A stretch of 64,000 bases of DNA from Gimesia fumaroli (GCF_007754425.1 NZ_CP037452.1:5927164-5991163), one strand, 5' to 3'; positions 47,801-56,933 are shown, counted from the stretch's first letter. Numbers and translations are program-made. The notes: generated by a model from the sequence alone, not told the origin.

Positions 47801-49751
47801 CGTTTGCGTTAGCCGTGTTTCCGGTGATCCCCAGAGTCGTGGTACCATCGGCGGCGGTTCCCACGCCATCAATGGTTGTTCCCGCATTGGCGATGATTTC
47901 AAAGCCGGTTCCCGTTCCCGGAGGCACGACACCCAGATTGTTTGTCGCTGTGTTATTGTGGAACGCCAGTTCAAGAGTCCCTGTATTCTGCGTGATGCGA
48001 GCACCATGCAGAGAGTTGGCTCCATCGCCTGCGAAAGTGTTCTCGGTCACGATACCAATACCATTGGCAGTATTAGTGACATCGACGCCGCGGTTATAGA
48101 GTACGAAGGAGTTACGATTGATATTGAATCCACGTGTTCCCGCCGAGAGGATACCCGTGTTATACGGTGTTGCCGCTTTTGTTCCACTGATATTGAAACC
48201 GGAAACTTCCCAGGCACCACCTTGGCCGTTGACAACAAAGTTCCCACCCACCGAAGCAGTATTGGACAATGTTGGACGGTTTGCATCCGGGTTGTAACCA
48301 GGCAGAGTGAGGGTTGAAACCGTTCCACCTTGAATCACGTTGAAGGAGTGCTCTACAGCTTCACTTAACAAGCGTTGTCCTGTCACACCACCGATTCCGC
48401 CACCATTGTCAAGCAGAGTGATCCCGCCATCGAGGTTCGTTTCGTTCCCGTCCAGGACAAAGATAATATCGGTAGCAGCAACGGGACCAGAAGCATTATA
48501 AGCGGCAACAGAACCGAAGGGTGTTTCAAAGGTACCATTCCCGGCAGCTCCGAAGTCTGGATCGATATGAGCCACGGTATAAGGTTGATTGTCATCCGGG
48601 TTAATCGCCAACTCGGAATTAATTGTTGTCTTATTATGGGCAACAATCCGGTAGTTACGATTCATCGGTTGATACATACGCTGTCGCAACGTCTTGGGAC
48701 GCATCCATTTATCGGACCGGCCCTCTGGAATCGAGACTGTGACATTCATCCAGGCATTTGATCCGAAGACCGAATCCTTGGCATAACTGACACTCATCTG
48801 CCACCAGTCATTGATATTTGCTTCTGCACGGAACTTGGCTCCGGCAGCACTTTTGTCATGGTCAGAGTTATAATAATAGCCGCCGACAAAGGCATCGATT
48901 CCAAATTTTCCTAAGACAGGCAGCGGACCACCGATTTCGGCATCAACACCACCGTAAGAAGATTCTGAAATCCGGGCGCGGTCCAGAAAGATTCGATTTG
49001 ACTGGAAGTAAGCTCCACCTGTCAGATTATTTGAGATGACGATTTCATCATTGTTGATCGGGAAGTAACCATTGATGCGCGATGTCAGATATTGACCGAT
49101 GACTTCACCACTGATCCCGATCTGATGATAATCCTGAAAATGGCCATCATCATAATCGTACCAGCCGGCGAGTGTGAAAATCTTATCAACGGTGTCACTG
49201 TATCCACGCCAACCAGCACCCAGGTTTACGCCGCCGGCTCCCTGGTCGGTAACCATTGCTCTTAAATCAAGGAAGAGCATGCTTTGATCCGGGTTAATGG
49301 TAAATGGAACCAGCACTCCCAGATTGGAATAACCATCGTCATATCCAATTCCGCCGCCGATGCCTTTATCCAGACGAAAGATGGTGTGAAATTCATCAGG
49401 CCCCATGGGCTGATACCCGGCTCCGTTATCAATATACTCATTGACAACCATGGTTTGCGGATCGGGATATTTGTAAGGAGCATAACCTTGCAAATTATCC
49501 TGATAGCTCACATCTTTCATGGTAGTAAAACCGGGAACAGCATTTCCCTGGACAGTGTTCTCAGGCACGAATTCATGTCTGAAAACACCAGAGGAAACAC
49601 TACCCACAATGGCAGAACCTTCTTGTTCGCTTAGAGTAGCACGTCCCTCTGCTCGATTGTTCCCAGTTTGATCCGGCTCTGCAGACGCAAACGCCAGTAC
49701 GTACTGAGATGCTAGTAAGAAGCAGGCCAGGCTGACACATAATTTGTTCAT
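44877..49751 (-). CDS. Giant surface protein: inverse-autotransporter-like barrel plus beta-helix passenger
   Basis: 1624 residues from the ATG at 49751, with GGAG eight bases upstream. A signal peptide spans about 1-28. Residues about 85-370 resemble the intimin/invasin (type Ve, inverse autotransporter) beta-barrel: alternating strands such as IDAFVGGYYYNSDHDKSAAG and the closing RQRMYQPMNRNYRIVAHNKT. The rest is a long series of Asn/Gly/Thr-rich turns (for example ITGNTSNGI, FNNNINPNT, ITGNMQNGV), as in a right-handed parallel beta-helix. A calcium-binding-like DANGNGVLDPGED block is near residues 724-740. Barrel first, passenger after is the inverse-autotransporter order. Probable adhesin or surface fibre; partner unknown. 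Confidence 0.8.
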   Translation of the reverse strand: MNKLCVSLACFLLASQYVLAFASAEPDQTGNNRAEGRATLSEQEGSAIVGSVSSGVFRHEFVPENTVQGNAVPGFTTMKDVSYQDNLQGYAPYKYPDPQTMVVNEYIDNGAGYQPMGPDEFHTIFRLDKGIGGGIGYDDGYSNLGVLVPFTINPDQSMLFLDLRAMVTDQGAGGVNLGAGWRGYSDTVDKIFTLAGWYDYDDGHFQDYHQIGISGEVIGQYLTSRINGYFPINNDEIVISNNLTGGAYFQSNRIFLDRARISESSYGGVDAEIGGPLPVLGKFGIDAFVGGYYYNSDHDKSAAGAKFRAEANINDWWQMSVSYAKDSVFGSNAWMNVTVSIPEGRSDKWMRPKTLRQRMYQPMNRNYRIVAHNKTTINSELAINPDDNQPYTVAHIDPDFGAAGNGTFETPFGSVAAYNASGPVAATDIIFVLDGNETNLDGGITLLDNGGGIGGVTGQRLLSEAVEHSFNVIQGGTVSTLTLPGYNPDANRPTLSNTASVGGNFVVNGQGGAWEVSGFNISGTKAATPYNTGILSAGTRGFNINRNSFVLYNRGVDVTNTANGIGIVTENTFAGDGANSLHGARITQNTGTLELAFHNNTATNNLGVVPPGTGTGFEIIANAGTTIDGVGTAADGTTTLGITGNTANANGTGMILTENGGMIETDFSNNTFNNNINPNTGLHVNANGGSIIFRSFDTITATGNTGIGIAFDATAGGTISAVTEDANGNGVLDPGEDMNGNGALDLGLTTINASNNTTDGFVATADGVGSTINLSMGSVNTAANLFNSNGQNGISLNTLNNGTIGGQIVNNTATGNGQDGFANTLTTGTIDFTTIASPSISNNSFTGNTRHGMSITNNNGGVFTTALITMNDFSNNTEAGMFISGSAMGGTNTAVNTLGSIDMNNFNRDTLGTAGILFGSSDVRTTASITRNTFIGRAPAGADLGAGFGVGGTVGGTTTVGGNGGVTLAFGSLAAIDNSLANTFMNNGDAHIGLELQGNTTNQVDIDQQIFDTTNDTTLNANFNGEGVGFLMSDTATFTGTIQRNVFQNSAASGLRIDATGNNLGDFAIVNNVTIGGTTAAFGNLFTANGGNGMEMTRTADGVITNTLIRFNMMTGNTLDGIALTSSSASKTDTYTINDNTITGNMQNGVELRVEADAGLSANMTRNTITGNTSNGILTTELQNSFADERFVTGAWTVNNISNNGANGIDLQAASNGLVIGDAADPALGNLIQNNTQDGVNITGSGSVTVARNMIAENTVHGIDLDLEDFSEDHANVITISNNDITMNQGDGIEYSNVSSSFNPTDVFTVNITGNVIDFNNGRGFDVLARPGNGGSYSETAITFNNNIVNRNDLEGIYVVYTADDAQNQTDPATDPLANMGSTLRDVYLRFSMDSNIVVDNGINSGFSSTGLVVRVGTTRSFSSTTTSGGFASDGLGNFLNSGVIMTATNNSLTGNLGDDVYFESFASTVDPTTTAGTWGNTINPTAITAFRTDPLARLDLDWDGNTILSSDTTNIGAFYDNADTFKSRLNNVASPGPFTSTSRRRNAQRLAVRIPNLNAPGTTGPADFRYSGLGASTFRVDSTGDLGIFTLDTNPFVTTPNDANGVLLPGTITGELPFGWGQF

Positions 49752-50291
49752 CGAAAGCTCCAACGTCGATGTGTAACTCGTCTCTTACGATTTTAGACGA
49801 TCAACTCCGTTCTTTAGCAGTCTTCCGGGAAAGTCGTACTCTGAAGCATCTGCTCAGATTCAAAAATCCCAGTCGACCTGAATGCCAGGTGAAACCTGAC
49901 ACTCATCCCCCTGTCTCCGGGTCGGATGTAAAACTATTCCGATTATCCGGGTACAAGCGGTTATTCTGATCTTTCGGAATAATCGTCTTGAGAAGTTGAG
50001 ACGAAATATGCTAATCGTAAGGGTCAGAAGAAAACGTCTTGGGAGGACAGGTAGAGCCTGCGTGGATTGGTAGAACATAATATGTTTATATCAAAACACT
50101 TACGCTCTTTTCAGACAGAACATTTTACCTGAAAATTAAGGGGCTTGTGATTAGAAAATTCTTCAAAAATTTCCGGTGAATTCAGGCTGAAAACTCAAGC
50201 CTGCCATGAACATTAAGCCACACCCCACCTTGACGTCTCGAGCAAATAGTAAGACTGGGGTAACATGGTTGTTTAGAGGCGACTCAATCGA
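49752..50291. other. Intergenic region upstream of the giant surface gene
   Basis: 540 bases. It must contain the promoter for the gene starting at 49751. Apart from the GGAG ribosome-binding site there I recognise no regulatory site, repeat or coding frame. Confidence 0.4.
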
Positions 50292-51668
50292 TTATTTAAA
50301 CCAAATTGTGTCAGCTTCCCATTTCCCCTCAACAGGAACCAGCGTCGTTAACGTCCGGCCGTTCTTCATTTTGATTTTGGCGCGGATGCCTTCGTCTGTA
50401 TCCTCGACCTGAATTGAGTGGATCAACTCCTCCGGAGTCACCGAAGCCGCCTGCTGCTTTGCCGTTTCCAGGGACTCAGCAGTAATCAGTTTTCGCACCC
50501 GTTCCGTGAAAAACGGCTTCATCGCTGCCACATCTCCCTGTTGAATATATTGCATCTGCAGTGCAATGACTTCGCGGGATTCTTTGACCAGCTTCTCTTC
50601 CAGGTTCTTTTTCTGTGCTGCGGTCAGACGGCTCAGTTTCGGGTGTGCTTCGACCAGCCTGGCCGCTTTCAATCGTTCGATCCATTGGTTACGATCCTCT
50701 TCACTGAGAGGCAGCTTGCGTGTCACATAAGCCAGTCGATGCATATCTCGTTTGCCGCGGACCAGTCTGTTGATCTCGTGTTGAGCCGGTGTTTTGTCAC
50801 TCTCGTCGACACGCCATTCGTACAGAATATCGTCGTCCCCCTCTGCAATCACATTCCATTCTTCGACCTGATAAGATTGTTCAACCTGGACTTTCATCCG
50901 ATTCATCATCTCTTTGGCAGAGAGTTGCTCACCAAGCTTAAACAACCTCTGTGTGGAAAACATCTGCTGATAATTCTGGACCGTTTCTTCGGGCAAGACA
51001 TATTCAGTGAGTGCACTGGTCGCATTCATCAATCGATAGCCTTCTCTCCAGGGAGGGCCTAGCCGAAACTCCATCGACTTCAGTGCTTTCGCGTATTCAG
51101 CGGAGAGGCCGCGAGTATCCACCACGGCATATAGCCTGCCTTTCCGAAAATTGAGCCACATGAATCCATAAATCAATTCTGTCTCGCCCGACTGGTCCCG
51201 CTGCTGGTCCGGTTTGCCCAGCAACTTGAGCGTTTCTACCTCTGGCGTCCCGACATTTAAGATGCCTTTGCGATCAAAATAACTCCAGAATTTCAGGAAA
51301 TCTCGAACTGCGTTCTTGATGTTTGGATCCAGCAACACAGCTTTCCGCATTTCAATCCAGCTTTTCGAGGCCTGAGAATCTTTCAGATAACTGACGCCCA
51401 GGACGTAATGCAATCCGCCACTTTGAGGCTGTAGTGCGACCGCTTTTTCAAATTCGGTAATCGCGTCTTTCCAGTTTTTCTGATTGAGAAAGGCCTGCCC
51501 CTGTTTTGCATGCGCCCGCGCAGCAGCTTTTGCGTTGGGATCCTCGGCTGAACCTACTGACGGCTGATTGAATTCATCCTGCGCCTGAACACGACTACCG
51601 CACAGACCGCTGCCGAAAATCAGGCAGAACCACAAAAAAGAGGGTAAGGCAAGCTGGCGAATTTTCAT
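50292..51668 (-). CDS. Secreted TPR-repeat protein
   Basis: 458 residues with a signal peptide (about 1-29). Residues about 50-115 form two tetratricopeptide-type repeats (AFLNQKNWKDAITEFEKAVALQP, then HYVLGVSYLKDSQASKSWIE). The remaining 340 residues are an alpha/beta region with no family I recognise. A TPR pair implies protein-protein contacts. It lies 73 bp downstream of the other TPR gene on the same strand, so the two are probably cotranscribed. Export is inferred from the signal peptide only. Confidence 0.8.
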   Translation of the reverse strand: MKIRQLALPSFLWFCLIFGSGLCGSRVQAQDEFNQPSVGSAEDPNAKAAARAHAKQGQAFLNQKNWKDAITEFEKAVALQPQSGGLHYVLGVSYLKDSQASKSWIEMRKAVLLDPNIKNAVRDFLKFWSYFDRKGILNVGTPEVETLKLLGKPDQQRDQSGETELIYGFMWLNFRKGRLYAVVDTRGLSAEYAKALKSMEFRLGPPWREGYRLMNATSALTEYVLPEETVQNYQQMFSTQRLFKLGEQLSAKEMMNRMKVQVEQSYQVEEWNVIAEGDDDILYEWRVDESDKTPAQHEINRLVRGKRDMHRLAYVTRKLPLSEEDRNQWIERLKAARLVEAHPKLSRLTAAQKKNLEEKLVKESREVIALQMQYIQQGDVAAMKPFFTERVRKLITAESLETAKQQAASVTPEELIHSIQVEDTDEGIRAKIKMKNGRTLTTLVPVEGKWEADTIWFK

Positions 51669-51741
51669 CGTTGTTCGATCCCCTCAGAGATTCAGGAAAA
51701 CACCATTTCAAAATGGGGCGAGTCGCGAGAGAGTGAATGGG

Positions 51742-52527
51742 TTACTTTGTGCGTTCAGGTTCTGTTAACAATTGTAGCTCTAAACGGCCTGTATGCCACA
51801 TATAATTCGGGCCAAAGCCGGCGCGGGGCCCCCATTTGTTGTTGACCGCTTTTTGTAAATATTTGCGTGCGGTCGCTTTCCGCCCCTGTATTGACTCATT
51901 CAAGCCTATATAGAGATAAGCGTAAAAGTGGCGTTTTTCCCGCTCGTTATCGTCAATTTCAGCCGTCTCAATATTTTTCAGGATTTGTTCCGGCGTTCTT
52001 TTCCCTTCAAACAGGCGGTAGATATCCGGAAAAGGCTCGCGGTCATCCTTTTGATACTTCAACAGACCCTGTTGCGCCTGTTGGGGACCTTTGGCTTTAT
52101 ATTGAGAAAAGAAACGCCAGATCCCATTCTCGCGATCGACATTGTCGAATGAGTGGTAAATTTCGAACTGCTTCGCCGCCTCATCATACTGCTTTGCGTA
52201 ATAACAGGCGATGCCGCGCCGCCAGTGGGAGACCTTGATCGACGGCTTCAATTCCACCATTTTGTCATAGTCGGCGACCGCGGCTTTGAACTGACCTTGA
52301 AAGAAGAACGCATCCCCTCTCCGCGAATACAAGGCACTTTCATCGGGCATTTGTTTGATCTGAGCCGTCAATTCGTCGATCAATTGAGAAAGTTTGCGCT
52401 GCATCAAGGCCCGTTCTTTCGCGGCGTCTGTCTTCGGCGTTTCTTCCGCTGCCAGAGTAAATCTGCTGGCAAACGGCATGAAAATCACCCCGCAAAGCAA
52501 TACCTGGGATATCAAACGTCTCATCAA
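51742..52527 (-). CDS. Secreted TPR-repeat protein
   Basis: 261 residues with a signal peptide (about 1-26). A coiled or helical stretch precedes three TPR-like repeats, seen in LYSRRGDAFFFQGQFKAAVADY, HWRRGIACYYAKQYDEAAKQ and the later FYAYLYIGLNESIQGRKATA. It probably acts as a periplasmic scaffold. It lies upstream of the second TPR gene with a 73-bp gap. The function is unknown. Confidence 0.82.
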   Translation of the reverse strand: MMRRLISQVLLCGVIFMPFASRFTLAAEETPKTDAAKERALMQRKLSQLIDELTAQIKQMPDESALYSRRGDAFFFQGQFKAAVADYDKMVELKPSIKVSHWRRGIACYYAKQYDEAAKQFEIYHSFDNVDRENGIWRFFSQYKAKGPQQAQQGLLKYQKDDREPFPDIYRLFEGKRTPEQILKNIETAEIDDNEREKRHFYAYLYIGLNESIQGRKATARKYLQKAVNNKWGPRAGFGPNYMWHTGRLELQLLTEPERTK

Positions 52528-52759
52528 TGGGCACTTTCGTCCAATTCACAAATTTTCGGCGAGAAGATTAACTGAACCTTCTTTCTCAATATACTGTCAT
52601 ACTCTGATAGAAGTGAAAAGAGCTAGACAGACTGAAAAGAATAGAAAATTCTCTCCCCAAACGACTTGGCGTGCGAACAGAATTTCGTATAATGGCCGAA
52701 CATAGCTGCAAGTAATGCTACCTGCTCAGCTTAGCTAGTTTTCACAAAGCACAGATTAT

Positions 52760-52830
52760 TGCCTGATAGTGTAACGGTAGCACGAGTGACTCTGACTCAC
52801 TTAGTCTAGGTTCGAATCCTAGTCGGGCAA
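52760..52830 (+). tRNA. tRNA-Gln (anticodon CTG)
   Basis: A 71-base cloverleaf. The acceptor stem TGCCTGA (52760-52766) pairs with TCGGGCA (52823-52829) with one T-G wobble, and the discriminator A is at 52830. The anticodon stem AGTGA/TCACT carries the loop CTCTGAC, giving CTG. The T arm is CTAGG/CCTAG with loop TTCGAAT. CCA is not encoded. A strong terminator follows six bases later. Confidence 0.95.
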
Positions 52831-52835
52831 CTTTC

Positions 52836-52872
52836 AAAAAGCCCTGAATCAGTTCTGATTCAGGGCTTTTTT
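52836..52872 (+). terminator. Rho-independent terminator after tRNA-Gln
   Basis: A 16-bp stem (AAAAAGCCCTGAATCA with TGATTCAGGGCTTTTT) around a 4-base loop GTTC, then more T. It starts six bases after the tRNA. Confidence 0.93.
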
Positions 52873-52993
52873 ATTCTTCTTGAAATCCTGTCAGCGTTCA
52901 GCCTCAACCGATCAAGAAAATATTTTTATTCATCAGAGTAAATTAAGAGCGCAGGGATGTTACCGATCCTCTTTATTTAACACGGTAATTTAA

Positions 52994-53620
52994 TTAGTTG
53001 GGAGGTTGAAAATAAACGATACCTGCCCCTTGATCATGAACTAACCGGAGTCTTGAAAACTGAGGATCCTCAGGGGAATGAGAAGTCCAGCAGGTAATTA
53101 AAAGGGACTCTTGAGGTCCAAGCTCTCCAATTTCTATGTAATCTTCGTAATCTGAAAAGAAAATCTGCCTGTCAATGGCATCGATTTGCCTTACTTTTTT
53201 TGAGGCCTCTCCTTTGTGAGTCATCTCGATAAACAAAGACCTGGGAACAAATACTTCTACTCCAGTGAGCGTTTTTGAATCACTGTTCAGAACTTGTAAA
53301 GACAAAACTCCCCTGATCGACATAAATCGACTTCTCGAACTAGAATCAAACTTCGTCTCACTAGCGACCCGATCTAAAAAAATACCAAGTTCCAGGGGTT
53401 GCTTGTATGGAGTGAACTTCACAGTAGCTGATAACGGTTGCTGTTGCTGCTTAATTGGCTTTGATGGCAGCAGGTGATGTTGATGACTTGTTTGTTGGAT
53501 TGGAACTCCAAACCAAGAATAGGACAGAAAAATAACGATGAATAAGCTGGAAATTGAACCTGCGATTGCAAGGACTTTTTTCGATTCCACTCTACCATTT
53601 TTCTCAGACAATTCATCCAT
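52994..53620 (-). CDS. Membrane-anchored hypothetical protein
   Basis: 208 residues with a short cytoplasmic N-terminus, one transmembrane helix (about 17-37) and an exported beta-rich domain of about 160 residues. It contains GVEVFVPRSLFIEM and EDYIEIGELGPQESLLITC. No family is recognised. The exported domain may be a small immunoglobulin-like fold, a guess from alternating hydrophobic strands. Neighbours (tRNA-Gln, a small zinc protein) give no clue. Confidence 0.65.
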   Translation of the reverse strand: MDELSEKNGRVESKKVLAIAGSISSLFIVIFLSYSWFGVPIQQTSHQHHLLPSKPIKQQQQPLSATVKFTPYKQPLELGIFLDRVASETKFDSSSRSRFMSIRGVLSLQVLNSDSKTLTGVEVFVPRSLFIEMTHKGEASKKVRQIDAIDRQIFFSDYEDYIEIGELGPQESLLITCWTSHSPEDPQFSRLRLVHDQGAGIVYFQPPN

Positions 53621-53645
53621 GAATGCTCACTCAATTAAAATCCAT

Positions 53646-53879
53646 TCACCTTTGCTGGGAAAGAATAATCAGTTTCCACTGAATCGGTCCCAGGTCTTCG
53701 GCATGCTGGTGATGGTTCTGAGGCGGGAATGGATTATCCTTGTTCGATGCAATTTCGTCGCCGCACGCTTTGCAGCGATAGATGCCGGAGTGCGGGCAGT
53801 TCTCGCCCGGACTGTGCAGCGTATCGAACTCCGGATGGTCCGCCTTTTCGAGGTACTCACTATATTTATAAAGCGCCAT
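53646..53879 (-). CDS. Small zinc-ribbon-like protein
   Basis: 77 residues from the ATG at 53879, chosen because GGGAG lies just before it; the frame is open 20 codons further upstream without such a site. Cys28, Cys36 and Cys39 plus a His cluster (His56, His57, His59, in NHHQH) suggest a zinc-binding ribbon. Family resemblance is to short conserved bacterial proteins of unknown function, known to me only by pattern (CPHSGIYRCKACG). The role is unknown. Confidence 0.7.
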   Translation of the reverse strand: MALYKYSEYLEKADHPEFDTLHSPGENCPHSGIYRCKACGDEIASNKDNPFPPQNHHQHAEDLGPIQWKLIILSQQR

Positions 53880-54296
53880 GTGAACTCCCTCTCCCTGAAA
53901 AAACTGAACTATGTTTCGTGCAGGCGGTTCTGCCGACACGTTGATCAGACCGGAAAGATGATCATCGTCGTTCCTTTAGCTTAACTATCAAGATCAACTC
54001 TTCAATATTAATCTTCCACAAAATGGGATTCTCGCGGTCCGCAATAACGAACGAGAGAAATCGATTGCATTCGGGACCATCCGATCCCGGATCGAATTTT
54101 TCGTGTACTTTCGTGTTTTTCGCGGTAGTAAAAATCGGCCTCTTGTGGCACTGGTGGCTTATCAACACAGAATAAGAAACAGAGGCTTTTCCAAGTCCAT
54201 GATTGACAACGCCAATTTCATCGTTGATGATAGAGGATTCAAATGTCTGACTTTCTCAATAAATATGTTGACCTCTTTTGATATAGAGTTTCTTTT
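53880..54296. other. Intergenic region with TTTCGTG-rich element
   Basis: 417 bases between divergent genes. At 54097-54129 there are three spaced TTTCG units (TTTTCGTGTAC, TTTCGTGT, TTTTCGCGG). On the other strand this is CCGCGAAAAACACGAAAG, which resembles a dispersed repeat I recall from intergenic regions of many environmental bacteria. The rest shows nothing. Confidence 0.4.
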
Positions 54297-55838
54297 ATGA
54301 ATCGAGTACTCATTGCGTTCTCACTTGTGACTTTGATGTTATTTAGTCAAAGCCCTCTCCTTGAAGCGGCTGAGCAACAGCCGAACATTTTGTGGATCAT
54401 TGCCGAAGACATGGGGCCGGAACTTGGCTGTTATGGAACTCCCGAAGTCAAAACGCCGACGCTGGACCGCCTCGCAAAGAACGGCATGCAATTCCTGAAT
54501 GCGTTCACGGTTACGCCCGTCTGTTCGACCAGCCGTTCTTCATTTATGACGGGCATGTATGCCATGTCGATCGATGCACACAATCATCGTTCACATCGAG
54601 ACGGAACCAATCCGTTGCCGGACGGCGTCCGCGTGATCACTGACTGGCTGCGTCCCGCCGGTTATACGACGGGCAATATTCGGAAACTGACCGATGATCG
54701 CAAGCTGGCCAAGTTTTATAAAGGGACTGGAAAAACCGACTGGAATTTCACCTATCCCAAAGGCAAACAACCATTCGACGTCAAGAACTGGGACGACCTG
54801 AAGAACAAACAACCCTTCTATGCCCAGATTAACTTTTCAGAGACCCATCGTGGCGGTGCCTGGAATACTTCGCACGAACACCTGGGCTATCAGGCGGACC
54901 CCGCTAAGGTCAGGATTCCCCCTTACTACCCCGACCATCCTGTCACGCGTGGCGTATGGGCACAATATTTAAACGCCGTGATGGCCGTCGATAAAAAAGT
55001 GGCTTTCATTCTGGATCTCTTGAAGCGAGACAAACTGGATAAGAATACAATTGTGATTTTCTTCGGCGATCACGGCCGTGCGATGCCCCGCGGTAAACAG
55101 TGGCCTTATGATAGTGGATTACATATCCCACTTATCATTTACTGGCCGGAAGGAAACGAATTTCTCCCCACCCCCGCAAATTACAAACGCGGCGTGATCA
55201 CGGATCAACTGATTTCCTCAATCGATTTGACCGCAACGACACTCGGCTTTGCCGGAATCAGAAAACCGGAAAAAATGCAGGGAGAAGTATTTCTGGGAAC
55301 GTACTCAGAGCCGCCACGCAAGTACCTGTATGGCGGACGGGATCGCGGCGATGAAACCGTGTTCCACATCCGCACGGTGCGCGACAGGCGCTATCGTTAC
55401 TTGCGGAATAAATATCCGGAGCATCCGTTCCTGCAGATCAACCGATACAAGGAAACTTCTTATCCGATTATCGGCCTGTTACGCCATTTGCACGAGGAAG
55501 GAAAACTGACCGGCCCCCCACTGGCGTTGATGGCAGACAGCCGCCCTCAGGAAGAACTGTATGACTTGCAGAATGATCCCTGGGAAATCAATAATCTGGC
55601 GAATTCGAATGAGCCCGAGTATCAGGCTGCCAAGCGAAGACTGTCCTCGGTATTAACGGACTGGATGGTCGACATCGACGACAAAGGGCGGACGCCCGAA
55701 GATCCTTCTATCCCCCAATTCTGGGACGAACGCGCCATTCGCGTCTATTCCAAACGATTGAAAGAACGCCCCAAAGACTGGTTCCTCACCAATCCCGCAT
55801 TGGGACCTTATAAGATTGAAAGCGATAAGCCCGAATAG
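54297..55838 (+). CDS. Secreted sulfatase with atypical CSTSR active site
   Basis: 513-residue type I sulfatase with a signal peptide (about 1-25). The first metal-binding block is IIAEDMG (Glu37-Asp38). The active-site segment is C76-S-T-S-R80, in which the Pro of the formylglycine signature CxPxR is Thr. The second block reads FFGDHGRAMPRGKQ. The rest matches sulfatases across its length, including the C-terminal LYDLQNDPWEINNLA. The Cys and Arg are intact, so activity remains plausible, but maturation efficiency is uncertain. It is convergent with cysC, with a shared terminator between. Confidence 0.92.
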   Translation: MNRVLIAFSLVTLMLFSQSPLLEAAEQQPNILWIIAEDMGPELGCYGTPEVKTPTLDRLAKNGMQFLNAFTVTPVCSTSRSSFMTGMYAMSIDAHNHRSHRDGTNPLPDGVRVITDWLRPAGYTTGNIRKLTDDRKLAKFYKGTGKTDWNFTYPKGKQPFDVKNWDDLKNKQPFYAQINFSETHRGGAWNTSHEHLGYQADPAKVRIPPYYPDHPVTRGVWAQYLNAVMAVDKKVAFILDLLKRDKLDKNTIVIFFGDHGRAMPRGKQWPYDSGLHIPLIIYWPEGNEFLPTPANYKRGVITDQLISSIDLTATTLGFAGIRKPEKMQGEVFLGTYSEPPRKYLYGGRDRGDETVFHIRTVRDRRYRYLRNKYPEHPFLQINRYKETSYPIIGLLRHLHEEGKLTGPPLALMADSRPQEELYDLQNDPWEINNLANSNEPEYQAAKRRLSSVLTDWMVDIDDKGRTPEDPSIPQFWDERAIRVYSKRLKERPKDWFLTNPALGPYKIESDKPE

Positions 55839-55884
55839 CATGTCGTCTGCTTCCGTGGTAGCAAAAAAATCGCACACGCCTACG

Positions 55885-55924
55885 AAAAAACCTCAGGAAG
55901 CGTCACACTTCCTGAGGTTTTTTT
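55885..55924. terminator. Bidirectional terminator between sulfatase and cysC
   Basis: A 15-bp perfect stem (AAAAACCTCAGGAAG at 55886-55900 with CTTCCTGAGGTTTTT at 55908-55922) and a 7-base loop, with A-runs on one side and T-runs on the other. It can end both convergent transcripts. Confidence 0.9.
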
Positions 55925-55952
55925 GATTCAACAGCAGTTCTGCCAGTACGCA

Positions 55953-56567
55953 TTATGCGTAGGTCAGATATCCGTTTGATTCGAGGTAAGCGACGACTTC
56001 GTCAGCCAGATCATCGATGCCTTTTCCGTCGGAATCCAGAATCAGTTCTGCTTTTTCTGGTTCTTCGTATGGAGCGTCGATTCCGGTAAAACCTTTGATC
56101 TCACCAGCGCGGGCTTTCTTATAGAGCCCTTTAGGGTCGCGTTCTTCGCACGTTTCCAGAGACGCTTTGACGAAGACTTCAATAAACTCGCCATCACCCA
56201 GAATTTCGCGAACCTGATCGCGGTCTTCACGGTAAGGTGAAATGAAGGCGGTCATTACCAGAATACCGGCGTCGGTATACAGTTTGGAAACTTCACCGAT
56301 ACGACGGATGTTTTCAGTACGATCTTCAGGAGAGAAGCCCAGGTTTTTGTTGAGGCCCATCCGAATGTTGTCGCCATCGAGAACAAACGTATGTTTGCCC
56401 ATTTCGAACAGCTTGTGATCTACGGTATTAGCAATGGTACTTTTGCCAGAACCACTTAATCCGGTGAACCAAAGTACGGCACCTTTGTGTCCGTTTTGCT
56501 TGCAACGTTCTTCTTTGGTAACACGGTGATCATGCCAGGTCACGTTAGTGGCTTTTTGCTCGGCCAT
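55953..56567 (-). CDS. cysC: Adenylylsulfate (APS) kinase CysC
   Basis: 204-residue P-loop kinase making PAPS from adenylylsulfate. The Walker A is GLSGSGKS (residues 36-43), followed by [15 protein letters not shown], the [11 protein letters not shown] block and [15 protein letters not shown], all family-typical. cysN/cysD or ATP sulfurylase is not in the window. Next to sulfatases it may serve re-sulfation or sulfate assimilation, but only adjacency supports that. Confidence 0.95.
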   Translation of the reverse strand: MAEQKATNVTWHDHRVTKEERCKQNGHKGAVLWFTGLSGSGKSTIANTVDHKLFEMGKHTFVLDGDNIRMGLNKNLGFSPEDRTENIRRIGEVSKLYTDAGILVMTAFISPYREDRDQVREILGDGEFIEVFVKASLETCEERDPKGLYKKARAGEIKGFTGIDAPYEEPEKAELILDSDGKGIDDLADEVVAYLESNGYLTYA

Positions 56568-56933
56568 CGAGGAATTTCTCCTTACTCATAAAAAATATCT
56601 GTGGAAACAAGTTGTATATTCAGATTCCTGCAGTGAAAAACAGGCGGGAATCGTATATCCTGAGTCGATGTCTGCACGATCCTAGAGAAACTCCGCGCTC
56701 GATGGAAGCCCACAGATTGGGAATTTCTACGAACATTCTCGTTCCGAACTACTGGAACTAGGGTTTTTGAGCTGTTAGAGTACGCGCAAGGAACCATTGT
56801 CAGGCAGTCGTGTCCTTCAAACAGGTACGCACCTGACAGATTCGCGGTGCCCGCCCACAGCGGAGCCATGAACATAAACCGTTAATATTATACACATTAC
56901 GAATCAAACCAACGCATTCAGAAAACCAAAACC
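56568..56933. other. Intergenic region between divergent cysC and hisG
   Basis: 366 bases that must contain the promoters of both genes. I see no obvious regulatory site. Confidence 0.4.

Noticed and set aside
45205-48317. Several antisense frames of 130-237 residues inside the giant surface gene
   Set aside because: They arise from the repetitive Asn/Gly/Thr-rich codons of the beta-helix and have no start signals or family motifs.
44877-49751. Possible CRISPR or tandem DNA repeat because of dense repeated motifs
   Set aside because: The repeats are degenerate at protein level with no constant DNA unit or spacing; they are beta-helix coils.
53962-54168. 68-residue frame with an NTKVHEK-like peptide
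   Set aside because: It is produced by the TTTCGTG repeat-like element, not by a gene.
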